Assembly (NCBI GenBank): GCA_965370495.1
Contig: CBDUUV010000085.1
Span: 1-10,557, forward strand
DNA from: Krumholzibacterium sp965370495
GTDB lineage: Bacteria > Krumholzibacteriota > Krumholzibacteriia > Krumholzibacteriales > Krumholzibacteriaceae
Length of the DNA stretch: 10,557 nucleotides
Direction: 5' to 3'
Positions 1-7,820 of the stretch are shown in pieces. Under the pieces are notes generated by a model. It had not been told where the DNA came from and did not search any database. It saw only the letters and a list, made by a program, of their open reading frames with translations. A program made the translations under genes and the position numbers. How positions within the stretch are numbered: the stretch's first letter is position 1; the number at the start of each line of letters is the position of its first letter.

Positions 1-1262
1 GATCATTCTTCAAGAATGAGAAAGGAGAGATGTTTTTCGGAGGCATTCATGGCTTCAATTCCTTCATTCCGGAAGAGATCAAGAACAATTCATTCGTTCC
101 ACCAATCGTGATCACATCCCTGTTGAAACTCAACAAGGAAGTCAGACTGGACAAGCCTATATCGGAAATAAAGAAGCTTGAGATTTCGTATAAGGATTAC
201 GTTTTTTCTTTTGAGTTCGCTGCACTGGATTATACGGCGCCGATCAAGAACAGATATGCCTACAAGATGGTGGGACTGCATAACGATTGGATTTTCACGG
301 ATTCGAAACGAAGACTTGCTACATTCACGACCCTGTCCCCCGGCACCTACACCTTCTGGGTAAAGGGTTCCAACAGCGACGGTATATGGAATGAAGGGGG
401 AAGCTCGATTGAGATTGTGATTACTCCTCCTTTCTGGAAAACTATCTGGTTCAGATTGCTTGCGGCTATATTGATTCTGACTATAGTGTTCTTTTTCTAC
501 AGGAGAAGATTGAAGAATGTCCGCATGGCCGGTGAGCTTGAAGCGGCTCACCTGGCGCAGATGTCGATCATGCCCCATTACGACCCCGAAATAGAAGGGT
601 TCCAGGTATCGGGCATTTGCATACCCGCGAACGAAGTTGGGGGAGATTTCTATGATTATATCTGGCTGGACAATGAAAAAACAAGGTTCGGAATTGCTGT
701 TGGGGATGTTTGTGGTAAGGCCATGAAAGCGGCTATGATAGCCGTAATGTCAAATGGAATGTTGTATTCAAAAGCCAGTGAGTACAGTTCGACTGCCGAA
801 GTGATGACCAAATTGAATCAACCGATTTTTTACAAAACCGACGAGATGATGTTCACAACACTTTGCTTTGCATCGATAGAACTCGCTACCAGGGAGCTTA
901 CTTTTACAAACGCAGGATTCAACAATCCGCTGATAAAAACCGGTGGAGAGATCATTTCGATTGAATGCGAGAATCCGAGGCTTCCATTGGGGGTTTTCAA
1001 GGATACCGTTTACAAGGAGAAGAAGGTCGCCTTGAAGACCGGAGATGTTGTGGTCATCTATTCAGATGGTGTGACAGAGGCGCGTAACAGCTCCGGAGAA
1101 TTCTACGAGGAAGACAAGATAGTAGCTCTTCTGGGCGAACTTCAAACATCCTCCCTGTCGGCGCTCGAGATCAAGCAGAGAATTATCGGCGATGTCATGA
1201 AGTTTTCCGGACGCGCAACTCAGAATGACGATATAACCGTTGTCGTATTGAAAGTTGTTTAA
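1..1262 (+). CDS. Sensor protein, Y_Y_Y domain plus SpoIIE/PP2C-type serine phosphatase (5'-partial)
   Basis: The frame is open to the left edge: nine codons (SFFKNEKGE) precede the first Met at 30, and the stretch through FFGGIHGFNSF resembles the last repeat of a two-component-regulator beta-propeller, so the true start is upstream. Counting from Met30, residues about 45-133 form a Y_Y_Y-type beta-sandwich, 137-158 a single membrane helix with an RRR stop-transfer, and 160-185 a short helical linker. Residues 185-410 are a SpoIIE phosphatase domain with metal-binding motifs GGDFYDY (204-210), GDVCGKAMKAAM (225-236), YSDGVTEA (344-351) and QNDDITVV (398-405). Family knowledge: such proteins sense an outside signal and dephosphorylate a partner, often an anti-sigma-factor antagonist, inside the cell. 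The partner and signal are not visible here. It is separated from the metal genes by 125 nt in which I see no clear terminator or promoter, and it is probably functionally unrelated to them. Confidence 0.9.
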   Translation, partial: SFFKNEKGEMFFGGIHGFNSFIPEEIKNNSFVPPIVITSLLKLNKEVRLDKPISEIKKLEISYKDYVFSFEFAALDYTAPIKNRYAYKMVGLHNDWIFTDSKRRLATFTTLSPGTYTFWVKGSNSDGIWNEGGSSIEIVITPPFWKTIWFRLLAAILILTIVFFFYRRRLKNVRMAGELEAAHLAQMSIMPHYDPEIEGFQVSGICIPANEVGGDFYDYIWLDNEKTRFGIAVGDVCGKAMKAAMIAVMSNGMLYSKASEYSSTAEVMTKLNQPIFYKTDEMMFTTLCFASIELATRELTFTNAGFNNPLIKTGGEIISIECENPRLPLGVFKDTVYKEKKVALKTGDVVVIYSDGVTEARNSSGEFYEEDKIVALLGELQTSSLSALEIKQRIIGDVMKFSGRATQNDDITVVVLKVV

Positions 1263-1387
1263 CCATAAAAGAATGGAACCGGCTATTACAACACGTGTAT
1301 ATTGAATGGAGAGATTGTTTTGGAAGCGGCCGGGAGTATTCGGTGCGCATAATTTATGGGGATGAACCGGTGAGGGATTTGTGAGAT

Positions 1388-1813
1388 ATGAAAGAGATGT
1401 TTTATAAAGTATTTTTCGTTTTTCTTTTCTTTTCCTTGCTTGGCAGTTGGTTTATCTGGGGGCTATTTTGTCCATTCTGTATTGAAACAGATGCTGACAA
1501 AGGTTCCTGCGATGAATTTTGCGAAACGCATAGTTTCCATGAACATTCTAACTTACACTCCGGATGCGAATCTCATCACCAGGATGAATGCCACCATTGC
1601 AGCCGGGAATCCGTAAAATTCCACACCCACCAGAAGTATATTTTTACTTTGCCCGACAGATCCAGGGTGGGAGAAAATTTCTTGACCGCCACAGTGCTTA
1701 CCGGGAAGGCTGCTGCTGTTTTTCAGTTCACTGAAATTGGGACAGCTGTAGTATCGGCAGGCGCTGTCAACCTGTCCCTGGAATTCTTGAACTTTGTTAT
1801 CATGATAGCATGA
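1388..1813 (+). CDS. Small Cys/His-rich membrane-anchored protein, putative metal binder
   Basis: A 141-residue protein of no family I recognise with certainty. Residues 5-27 are strongly hydrophobic (signal anchor or uncleaved signal peptide). They are followed by CPFC (28-31), CDEFC (41-45) and a cluster C60-ESHHQDE-C68-HH-C71. In total there are 7 Cys and 10 His, nearly all between residues 28 and 81, which is how metal-binding periplasmic domains look. The C-terminal 35 residues are again apolar. It lies 120 nt before an RND metal-efflux operon in the same orientation, which suggests a periplasmic metal chaperone, buffer or sensor for that pump. Small Cys/His-rich proteins ahead of Cus/Czc-type operons are known in other bacteria, but I cannot assign this one to a named family. 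The start is uncertain: ATG 1388 has GTGAG only 2 nt away, whereas ATG 1397 (three codons later) has that GTGAG 11 nt away. Confidence 0.6.
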   Translation: MKEMFYKVFFVFLFFSLLGSWFIWGLFCPFCIETDADKGSCDEFCETHSFHEHSNLHSGCESHHQDECHHCSRESVKFHTHQKYIFTLPDRSRVGENFLTATVLTGKAAAVFQFTEIGTAVVSAGAVNLSLEFLNFVIMIA

Positions 1814-1839
1814 TATCCTGATCCTCTGCATTTTTCTTC

Positions 1840-1869
1840 TTTGACCCAGTCAAATAATTATCAATTTGA
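1840..1869. promoter_or_regulatory. Cluster of TTTGA inverted repeats before the efflux operon (possible operator)
   Basis: TTTGAC (1840-1845) and GTCAAA (1849-1854) form a perfect inverted repeat around CCA. The right arm is reused: TCAAAT (1850-1855) pairs with ATTTGA (1864-1869) across 8 nt. The 120-nt gap before the outer-membrane-factor gene is AT-rich here. TTGACC (1841-1846) resembles a -35 box, but no convincing -10 box follows at 16-18 nt. It could be a regulator-binding site or a weak hairpin; no known operator consensus was matched. Confidence 0.3.
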
Positions 1870-1933
1870 GTCGACAAGCCGTGTCTTTGCATACGGTATC
1901 GATTCGGGAACTTAACGGTTTAGGATTGTTGTT

Positions 1934-3319
1934 ATGCGTATGAAATTAATTACGGTATTTCTTGCTTTCTTTGTCTTATCCATCTCAGGGTGCAAGAGGC
2001 AGGGGGGTAAGATTGTACTACCTGAGCCCAGGCTTCTCGGAAGTGAGTTTGATCTTTTCCAGCCGGCTATAGGGTCTGAGGAGGCTTCTGACGATACTGA
2101 GATTATCGAAATTTCCGGAGTCTTTACGTTACGGCAGGCGTTGGCTCTGGCACTGATGCATAATCCCCGGCTGAAGGCCTGTTCCTGGAAGATTCGAGAG
2201 GCCGAGGCTATGCAGTTGGAAGCGTCTATGTGGCCGAATCCGCAGCTCGAAATCGAAGTAGAGGATGTTGGAGGTCCAGGCGAAAGAAGAGAGTTTGATA
2301 GTGCTCTCTTTACTATACAACTGAGCAGGTTAATCGAGCTTGGGGGCAAGCGGGGTAAACGCGAAAGGCTTGCCTCGCTGGATAACATCCTCGCGGGATG
2401 GGATTACGAGACTGAAAGGCTTGATCTTCTTGCCGAGGTAACGAAATCGTTCGTTGATGTGCTGGCTGCGCAGCAAAAGCTTGATTTTACCGAAGAACTG
2501 TTACGGTTATCGGAGGAATTGGTGGGTGTCGTATCAAAAAGGGTTGATGCCGGTAAGGATTCCCTCCTGGAAAAAACCAAGGCTTCCGTCGCTCATTCGA
2601 CAATAAAGATAGAGTATCAGCGTGCCCTCATGGAACTCGAGTTAAACCGCAGGAAACTGAGTTCCGCATGGTGCGCGGATGAGCCGTTTTTTGCGAGCGT
2701 TGCGGGGCAGCTCGATATGTTCTACCCCGTGCCACCTATGGACGATCTGGCTGGTTTGATCGATGAAAATCCCGAGATTGCCAGGTGGCCCCTGGAGATA
2801 GATAAACGAAGAGCGGCACTGAGCCTGGAAAAGGCCAGAGTTTTTCCAGATGTAACCTTGAGTGGGGGAGTGCAGAGATTTAATGATACCCGCGAGAACC
2901 TGTTCGTTTTCGGGATATCTATCCCCCTGCAGCTGTCGAACAGAAATAAGGCGGGGAAACTACTTGCCGCTTATGAACTCGCCGGGGCTGGCGAAGGCCG
3001 AAAGGCCGAAGAAACGAGAATACGCATGGAATTGGTCAGTGCATACAACGACCTTTCCAGCGCTTACATGGAGGCAGCGGAACTTAGAGACAACGTATTG
3101 TACGGGGCTCAGAGCGTTTTCGATGCGTCGATGCTTGGTTACAAAGAGGGCAAACTGGATTATCTGCATGTTCTGGATGCCCAAAGGACCCTTTTTGAGG
3201 TCAAAACGCAGTATATCGAGGTTCTGGCCGAATATCATAAAGCCAAAACGGATGTTGAGCGGCTTATCGGGCGTTCGATCGATAATGGCGTGTATTTAAA
3301 AAGTGAGGATTACAAATGA
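1934..3319 (+). CDS. RND efflux outer-membrane lipoprotein, CzcC/CusC (TolC-like) family
   Basis: The outer-membrane exit duct of a tripartite metal pump; family members form trimers spanning the outer membrane and periplasm. The 461-residue length is usual. The N-terminus is a lipoprotein signal, with hydrophobic residues 5-18 and lipobox ISGC ending at Cys20. Residues 64-82 (FTLRQALALALMHNPRLKA) are the typical start of an outer-membrane efflux protein repeat, and residues 98-106 (SMWPNPQLE) fit the conserved 'xPNPxL' turn. Two helical repeats follow (about 64-245 and 272-450), ending in the characteristic GYKEGKLDYLHVLDAQRTL segment (402-420). AGGA at 1922-1925 lies 8 nt before ATG 1934; a second ATG at 1940 would also keep the signal peptide. 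The stop overlaps the adaptor start by 4 bp (ATGA), so the two are translationally coupled. The substrate is not readable from this component. Confidence 0.9.
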   Translation: MRMKLITVFLAFFVLSISGCKRQGGKIVLPEPRLLGSEFDLFQPAIGSEEASDDTEIIEISGVFTLRQALALALMHNPRLKACSWKIREAEAMQLEASMWPNPQLEIEVEDVGGPGERREFDSALFTIQLSRLIELGGKRGKRERLASLDNILAGWDYETERLDLLAEVTKSFVDVLAAQQKLDFTEELLRLSEELVGVVSKRVDAGKDSLLEKTKASVAHSTIKIEYQRALMELELNRRKLSSAWCADEPFFASVAGQLDMFYPVPPMDDLAGLIDENPEIARWPLEIDKRRAALSLEKARVFPDVTLSGGVQRFNDTRENLFVFGISIPLQLSNRNKAGKLLAAYELAGAGEGRKAEETRIRMELVSAYNDLSSAYMEAAELRDNVLYGAQSVFDASMLGYKEGKLDYLHVLDAQRTLFEVKTQYIEVLAEYHKAKTDVERLIGRSIDNGVYLKSEDYK

Positions 3320-4626
3320 AGTTCTGGAAACTGGGCCTGATAGCATTCGCTTTGTTCATACTGATAATAATGAGCTCCAGGATAATTCCGAAATCAGATC
3401 CGGACCATACGCACACGCATAGCAAAGGCGAAACGCATCAGGCGGCGGCCGGAGATATTGAAAGGGATAGACATGATCATGAGGATAATCATGTCCATGA
3501 ACATGGCCATGAGGGGCTCGAAGGAAACTATACGCAGGAAGAACATAATGAAGAGTCGATCATACATCTTTCCGAAGAAAACATTGTCAAGTTCGGTATT
3601 GAAATCGAAAGGGTCAGCTCGGGAGAATTTGAAATACGCAGGACGGTTCCCGGTGAGATTGTGATCAATGCAGACCGTCTTGCTCACATCATTCCTCGCG
3701 TATCTGGTGTAGTAGCCGATGTAAATTGCAGGTTGGGCGATCGTGTGAAGAAGGGGCAAGTCATGGCTTCCATCGAAAGTCGCGAACTGGCCGATGCCAA
3801 AGCATCCTACCTTGCTTCCATCGAACGCTTCGAACTGGCAGAAGCGATTTATCTTCGTGAAGAAAAACTCCGGAGCGAGAAAATTTCTTCCGAGCAGGAA
3901 TATCTCGATGCGAACAAAAATCTGGCCGAAGCCAGAATAGAGATGCGAAACACCGAGCAGAAACTTCGCGCTCTCGGATTCAGTCGCGGGTATCTCGATC
4001 GGCTACCCTCGGAATCATACGATATGTTCACAGTTTTTGATATTTGCGCCCCATTCGATGGCACAATTATAGAAAAACATATTGTCATGGGAGAGGCGAT
4101 CACGGTCGAAGAGAATGTATTCGTTGTTGCGGATCTTGGAACGGTCTGGGCCGATCTCCATATCCAGCAGTCTGATATCGGATTAATAGAAAAGAGCCAA
4201 ATGGTGACGATTACCTCCAAATCAGGTATGGGTGCGGTTTTGGGCGCGATAAGTTACATCGACCCGGTCATCGACAAGAGGTCTCGGACGGTGCTTGTGA
4301 GAGTTGTCCTGGACAATGTTTCCGGAAAACTGCGACCGGGAACATTTGTTACCGGGGACATTCTTGTTGCTAAGCATTTCGCAAAAGTGATGGTGGCAAA
4401 AAGCATCCTGCAGAGCGTAAATGACAAGCTTTGCGTCTTTGTAAGGGATGAGCATGGTTTTGAGATGCGACCTGTTGCCATCGGATATTCAAACGACAAA
4501 TTTGTCGAAATCCTTGCGGGCCTGAGCCCGGGGGAAGAGGTTGTAACAAAAAATAACTTCCGCCTGAAAGCTGAACTCGAAAAAGGTGAAGGCGACGGCC
4601 AGGTATGCCAGGACCACGCTCATTAA
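3316..4626 (+). CDS. RND efflux periplasmic adaptor, CzcB/CusB family, His-rich
   Basis: The membrane-fusion subunit that links the inner-membrane pump to the outer-membrane duct in the periplasm. Residues 5-20 are a membrane anchor or signal. Residues 31-77 hold 11 histidines in HTHTH, HDH and HVHEHGH runs mixed with Asp/Glu, a likely metal-collecting segment. Residues 122-155 (RLAHIIPRVSGVVADVNCRL then GDRVKKGQ) are the barrel-sandwich half-motif. A helical hairpin lies at about 158-222, the second lipoyl-like half at 240-275 (ICAPFDGTIIEKHIVMGE), and beta-barrel and membrane-proximal domains follow (about 277-420, including LRPGTFVTGDI). The C-terminus ends C431-QD-H434-A-H436, an additional possible ligand set. 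GAGG at 3305-3308, 7 nt before the ATG, supports the start. Length (436) is normal. The His-rich leader favours a divalent or soft metal cation over organic drugs; which one is open. Confidence 0.9.
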   Translation: MKFWKLGLIAFALFILIIMSSRIIPKSDPDHTHTHSKGETHQAAAGDIERDRHDHEDNHVHEHGHEGLEGNYTQEEHNEESIIHLSEENIVKFGIEIERVSSGEFEIRRTVPGEIVINADRLAHIIPRVSGVVADVNCRLGDRVKKGQVMASIESRELADAKASYLASIERFELAEAIYLREEKLRSEKISSEQEYLDANKNLAEARIEMRNTEQKLRALGFSRGYLDRLPSESYDMFTVFDICAPFDGTIIEKHIVMGEAITVEENVFVVADLGTVWADLHIQQSDIGLIEKSQMVTITSKSGMGAVLGAISYIDPVIDKRSRTVLVRVVLDNVSGKLRPGTFVTGDILVAKHFAKVMVAKSILQSVNDKLCVFVRDEHGFEMRPVAIGYSNDKFVEILAGLSPGEEVVTKNNFRLKAELEKGEGDGQVCQDHAH

Positions 4627-4646
4627 ACATATGGAGTTGAAACGAA

Positions 4647-7600
4647 ATGATTACGAAAGTTATTCAGATCTCACTTAAGCATAAATGGCTGGTAGTATTG
4701 GGATTTATTGGGATCTGCGTGGCTGGTGCTTTATCCCTGTCCCGGATGCCTGTCGATGCGTTTCCGGATATCAGCCCCAACCTTGTGCAGGTCTTTGCCG
4801 AGCTTGAAGGGATGGCTGCCGAAGAGGTAGAGCAATTCGTGACGCGCCCGGTGGAAGTGGCAATGAGAGGCATCCCTGGCGTGGCGAAGATACGTTCGAT
4901 ATCGTCTCTGGGGTTTTCAACAGTGAATATCTACTTTGACGACGACATTGATATATATCTGGCCCGTCAGCTTGTATCGGAGAGGATCAAAGAAGCGGAA
5001 GAAGGCATACTCGAAGGGGTCAATATGCCGCACGGCCTGGAAATGGGTGCTGTGGCCAGCGGAATGGGGAATATACTGACCTACTATCTGGAAGCAGATG
5101 ATTTCAGTACGACAGAGCAACGCACGTTGCAGGATTGGGTAATAAAGCGCGACCTGCAAACGGTTCCAGGTGTTGCCAGGGTAATAAGCCAGGGGGGACA
5201 TGTCCGGCAATACCAGATCAAGGTTTTCCCGAACATGCTTCTCGAATACGACCTGACGCTGGATGATATTATCGAAGCGGTCAGAAAAAACAATCTGAAC
5301 CTGGGAGCCGGGATAATCGAAAGAGGATCAGAGGAGTTGATTGTCCGTACACTCGGTTTGATAGACACGGTCGAGGACATCGAAAACACCGTGATTTGTG
5401 CCCGCGAGGGGGGACCGATTTATGTGAAGAATGTTGCTGAAGTTGAATTCGGCGATGCGTTCAGGAGGGGGGTCGGAATCCTGAACGGTGGAAAAGAAGT
5501 AATCGTGGGAAGCGTATACAAAATTCACGGAGCTAACTCGTTCGAAGTGATAGGGCGTTTAAAACAGAGGATCAAGCAGATTAACGAGACATTACCCGAA
5601 GGCGTGAAAATGGTCGTCTTTTACGACCAATCAGCACTCGTGAGGAACAGCATTAATACCGTCAGGAATTCTCTTGCGCTGGGGCTGATTCTCGTTTGCA
5701 TCGTGTCATTTTTTTTCCTGGGAGATTTTAGAAATGCTCTTATAGTGCTGTGTTCTCTTCCCTTTTCCACCTTGTTTGCTTTCATTGTGATGTATCGCAA
5801 CGGGATGTCGGGTGATTTGATCTCTTTTGGCGGCGTGGCGATAGCATTGGGTATGATCGTCGATGCCACGATTATAATGGTGGAAAAGATTTTTTCAGCC
5901 TTTGATCGCACGGCAAAAGGATCGTCTATAAACGATAGTATCCTGGCCGCGGCCGGCGAGGTCGGACGGCCGATATTTTTTGCGACTCTTATCATTGTCA
6001 TTGTATTTCTTCCAATTTTTACGCTGGGAGAGGTAGAAGGAAAGATGTTCAGGCCCCTGGCCTTCGCTGTATCAACTACGATGATCGGCTCGCTCATATA
6101 CGCACTGATCATAGCCCCGGTCTTCTACCGACTGCTGCACAGGGAGAGACACGGCACTAAAAAGGGGAGGGCGGTCCACCCTGTGATCCTGGGGCATTAT
6201 AAATCGCTGTTGCTTTATTGCCTTCGTCGCCGAAAGGCCGTCGTTATCACGATAAGCGTTTTTGTGGTAATCGGTGTTGTCATATCCAACCTGCTGGGAA
6301 GGGAATTCGTGCCCACCCTGCAGGAGGGGTCGGTGCAGGTGCTGGCCTATATGAATCCGAATATATCCCTGAAAGAGATCAACGCGACTACCAGGGAGAT
6401 TTCTAAAGATATCCTGAGTTTTCCAGAGGTGGATAACGTAATAGCCGATATTGGCTATGGAGAAATGGGCCCTCATATGCATCACACCAATTATGCGTGT
6501 ATAACGGTGACCCTGAAACCGAATAATGAGTGGAATGATATAAACACGCAGGAAGAGCTTATAGAGAAGATCGACGAACGCCTCGGTGAATATCCCGGGG
6601 TTTCAATCAGTTATTCTCAGCCTATCAAGCATGAGATAGACGGTCTCGTGGGTGGAGTAGGCGCCACCGTCGTGGCGAAGTTGTTTGGTCACAACATGGC
6701 GGTGCTCAAGGCCAAAGCCGAGGAAATCCAGGCGGTTCTTTCCCATGTAGACGGTGTCGCCGACTTGAGAACGGAGCAGGTGGACGGGCAAACCCAGCTC
6801 CTTATAGAAATGGACAGCCAGCAGATCGCCCGCCATGGCCTTAGTAATTACCAGGTTCAGCATACGGTACAGAGCGCGGTGGCGGGGGAGGAGGTCGGGA
6901 AGGTTTTCGAGGATGAAAAGATATTCTCAATCACAGTCAGATTCGAAAAAAACTACCGCCAGAATATCAGGGCCATAGAGGAACTTCTCATCCGTACGCC
7001 CGAAGGCTACAATATGCCCTTGAAGGAACTTGCGCATATCGAAACCGTTACTGGACTCAGGCAGATAAGCAGGGAAGACACCCGGCGATATATTTCGATA
7101 CAGTGCAACGTCAGGGGCCGGGATGCCGGTGGGTTTGTCCACGACGCTCAAAAAATGGTCGCAGCGAGCGTCGACATTCCAGCCGGATACAGGCTTGTGT
7201 GGGGTGGACAGTTCGAATTGCACGAAGCAGCGAACAGGAGGCTTGCGATCATCATTCCGATTACCCTGCTCCTCGTCCTCATGATGTTGTATGGTCTCTT
7301 TAACTCGCTGAGGGATGTGCTGCTTATCATGCTCAACATTCCGCTCGCGATGGTTGGAGGCTTTTTCGCTCTGCTTCTTTTCAGGGAAAATGTAAGTATT
7401 CCTTCTTCGATCGGGTTTATCGCCCTGTTCGGAATAGCGTTGACGGACGGCCTTGTACTGGTATCGCGTTTCGATCATCTTAGAAAAATGGGTATGGAGC
7501 TGAGAGAAGCAGTAATCGCCGGCTGTTCGTCAAAACTCAGACCCGTCCTTATGACAACGATTACGACGGCCCTGGGGTTGTTGCCGCTTGTTATTACTTC

Positions 7601-7820
7601 GAACACCGGTTCGGAAATACAGAAACCTCTGGCGATTGTCGTTATTGGAGGGCTTGTATCCTCGACGCTCCTGACGTTGATCGTATTGCCGACCCTTTAT
7701 GAGTGGATTGTTGCCAGGACGGAAAGCCTGGCCGCCGGCCCTTGCGTTCGGCCAGGTTCCGAAAAATGGAGCGAACATCATCCATCAGAAGGTGTTGCTT
7801 ACCCGGGCCGGGTCCAGTGA
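4647..7820 (+). CDS. Heavy-metal efflux RND pump, CzcA/CusA (HME) family
   Basis: The inner-membrane proton-driven antiporter of the tripartite system. At 1057 residues it is full length. TM1 is residues 14-33; TM2-TM6 lie between about 340 and 497, TM7 at 531-549 and TM8-TM12 at 867-1022, with two large periplasmic loops between. Hallmarks are MPVDAFPDISPNLVQV (34-49), GREFVPTLQEG (551-561), WGGQFELHEAANRRL (852-866) and KLRPVLMT (963-970). In TM4 the motif is ALGMIVDATIIMVEK: Asp406 and Glu413 match CzcA D408 and E415, but the D402 position is Ala400, as in CusA. The CusA periplasmic Met triad (M573, M623, M672) aligns by eye with Leu, Tyr and Gly, so Cu/Ag specificity is not supported either. 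GPHMHH (608-613) may be a local metal site. TM10 has an unusual acidic residue, Asp934. GGAG (4633-4636) precedes the ATG, 20 nt after the adaptor stop. About 33 residues follow the last helix. Confidence 0.92.
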   Translation: MITKVIQISLKHKWLVVLGFIGICVAGALSLSRMPVDAFPDISPNLVQVFAELEGMAAEEVEQFVTRPVEVAMRGIPGVAKIRSISSLGFSTVNIYFDDDIDIYLARQLVSERIKEAEEGILEGVNMPHGLEMGAVASGMGNILTYYLEADDFSTTEQRTLQDWVIKRDLQTVPGVARVISQGGHVRQYQIKVFPNMLLEYDLTLDDIIEAVRKNNLNLGAGIIERGSEELIVRTLGLIDTVEDIENTVICAREGGPIYVKNVAEVEFGDAFRRGVGILNGGKEVIVGSVYKIHGANSFEVIGRLKQRIKQINETLPEGVKMVVFYDQSALVRNSINTVRNSLALGLILVCIVSFFFLGDFRNALIVLCSLPFSTLFAFIVMYRNGMSGDLISFGGVAIALGMIVDATIIMVEKIFSAFDRTAKGSSINDSILAAAGEVGRPIFFATLIIVIVFLPIFTLGEVEGKMFRPLAFAVSTTMIGSLIYALIIAPVFYRLLHRERHGTKKGRAVHPVILGHYKSLLLYCLRRRKAVVITISVFVVIGVVISNLLGREFVPTLQEGSVQVLAYMNPNISLKEINATTREISKDILSFPEVDNVIADIGYGEMGPHMHHTNYACITVTLKPNNEWNDINTQEELIEKIDERLGEYPGVSISYSQPIKHEIDGLVGGVGATVVAKLFGHNMAVLKAKAEEIQAVLSHVDGVADLRTEQVDGQTQLLIEMDSQQIARHGLSNYQVQHTVQSAVAGEEVGKVFEDEKIFSITVRFEKNYRQNIRAIEELLIRTPEGYNMPLKELAHIETVTGLRQISREDTRRYISIQCNVRGRDAGGFVHDAQKMVAASVDIPAGYRLVWGGQFELHEAANRRLAIIIPITLLLVLMMLYGLFNSLRDVLLIMLNIPLAMVGGFFALLLFRENVSIPSSIGFIALFGIALTDGLVLVSRFDHLRKMGMELREAVIAGCSSKLRPVLMTTITTALGLLPLVITSNTGSEIQKPLAIVVIGGLVSSTLLTLIVLPTLYEWIVARTESLAAGPCVRPGSEKWSEHHPSEGVAYPGRVQ
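7727..7756 (+). repeat. 8-bp inverted repeat inside the 3' end of the RND pump gene
   Basis: CCTGGCCG (7727-7734) and CGGCCAGG (7749-7756) are perfect inverted copies separated by 14 nt. The GC-rich stem lies in the codons for the cytoplasmic tail, about 65 nt before the stop. No T-run follows, so it is not an intrinsic terminator. It might act as an mRNA 3'-stabilising hairpin; that is inference only. Confidence 0.5.

Noticed and set aside
1263..1387. Promoter from CATAAT-like sequence near 1349
   Set aside because: No matching -35 box at 16-18 nt upstream; not strong enough to list as a feature.
1853..1869. Fur-box-like AT-rich sequence before the efflux operon
   Set aside because: Only fragmentary resemblance to the GATAATGATAATCATTATC consensus; not enough matched positions.
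7722..7820. Frameshift at the end of the RND pump gene producing an odd tail
   Set aside because: The core ends normally after the last helix and HME pumps vary in tail length; neither alternative phase restores a more conserved C-terminus.
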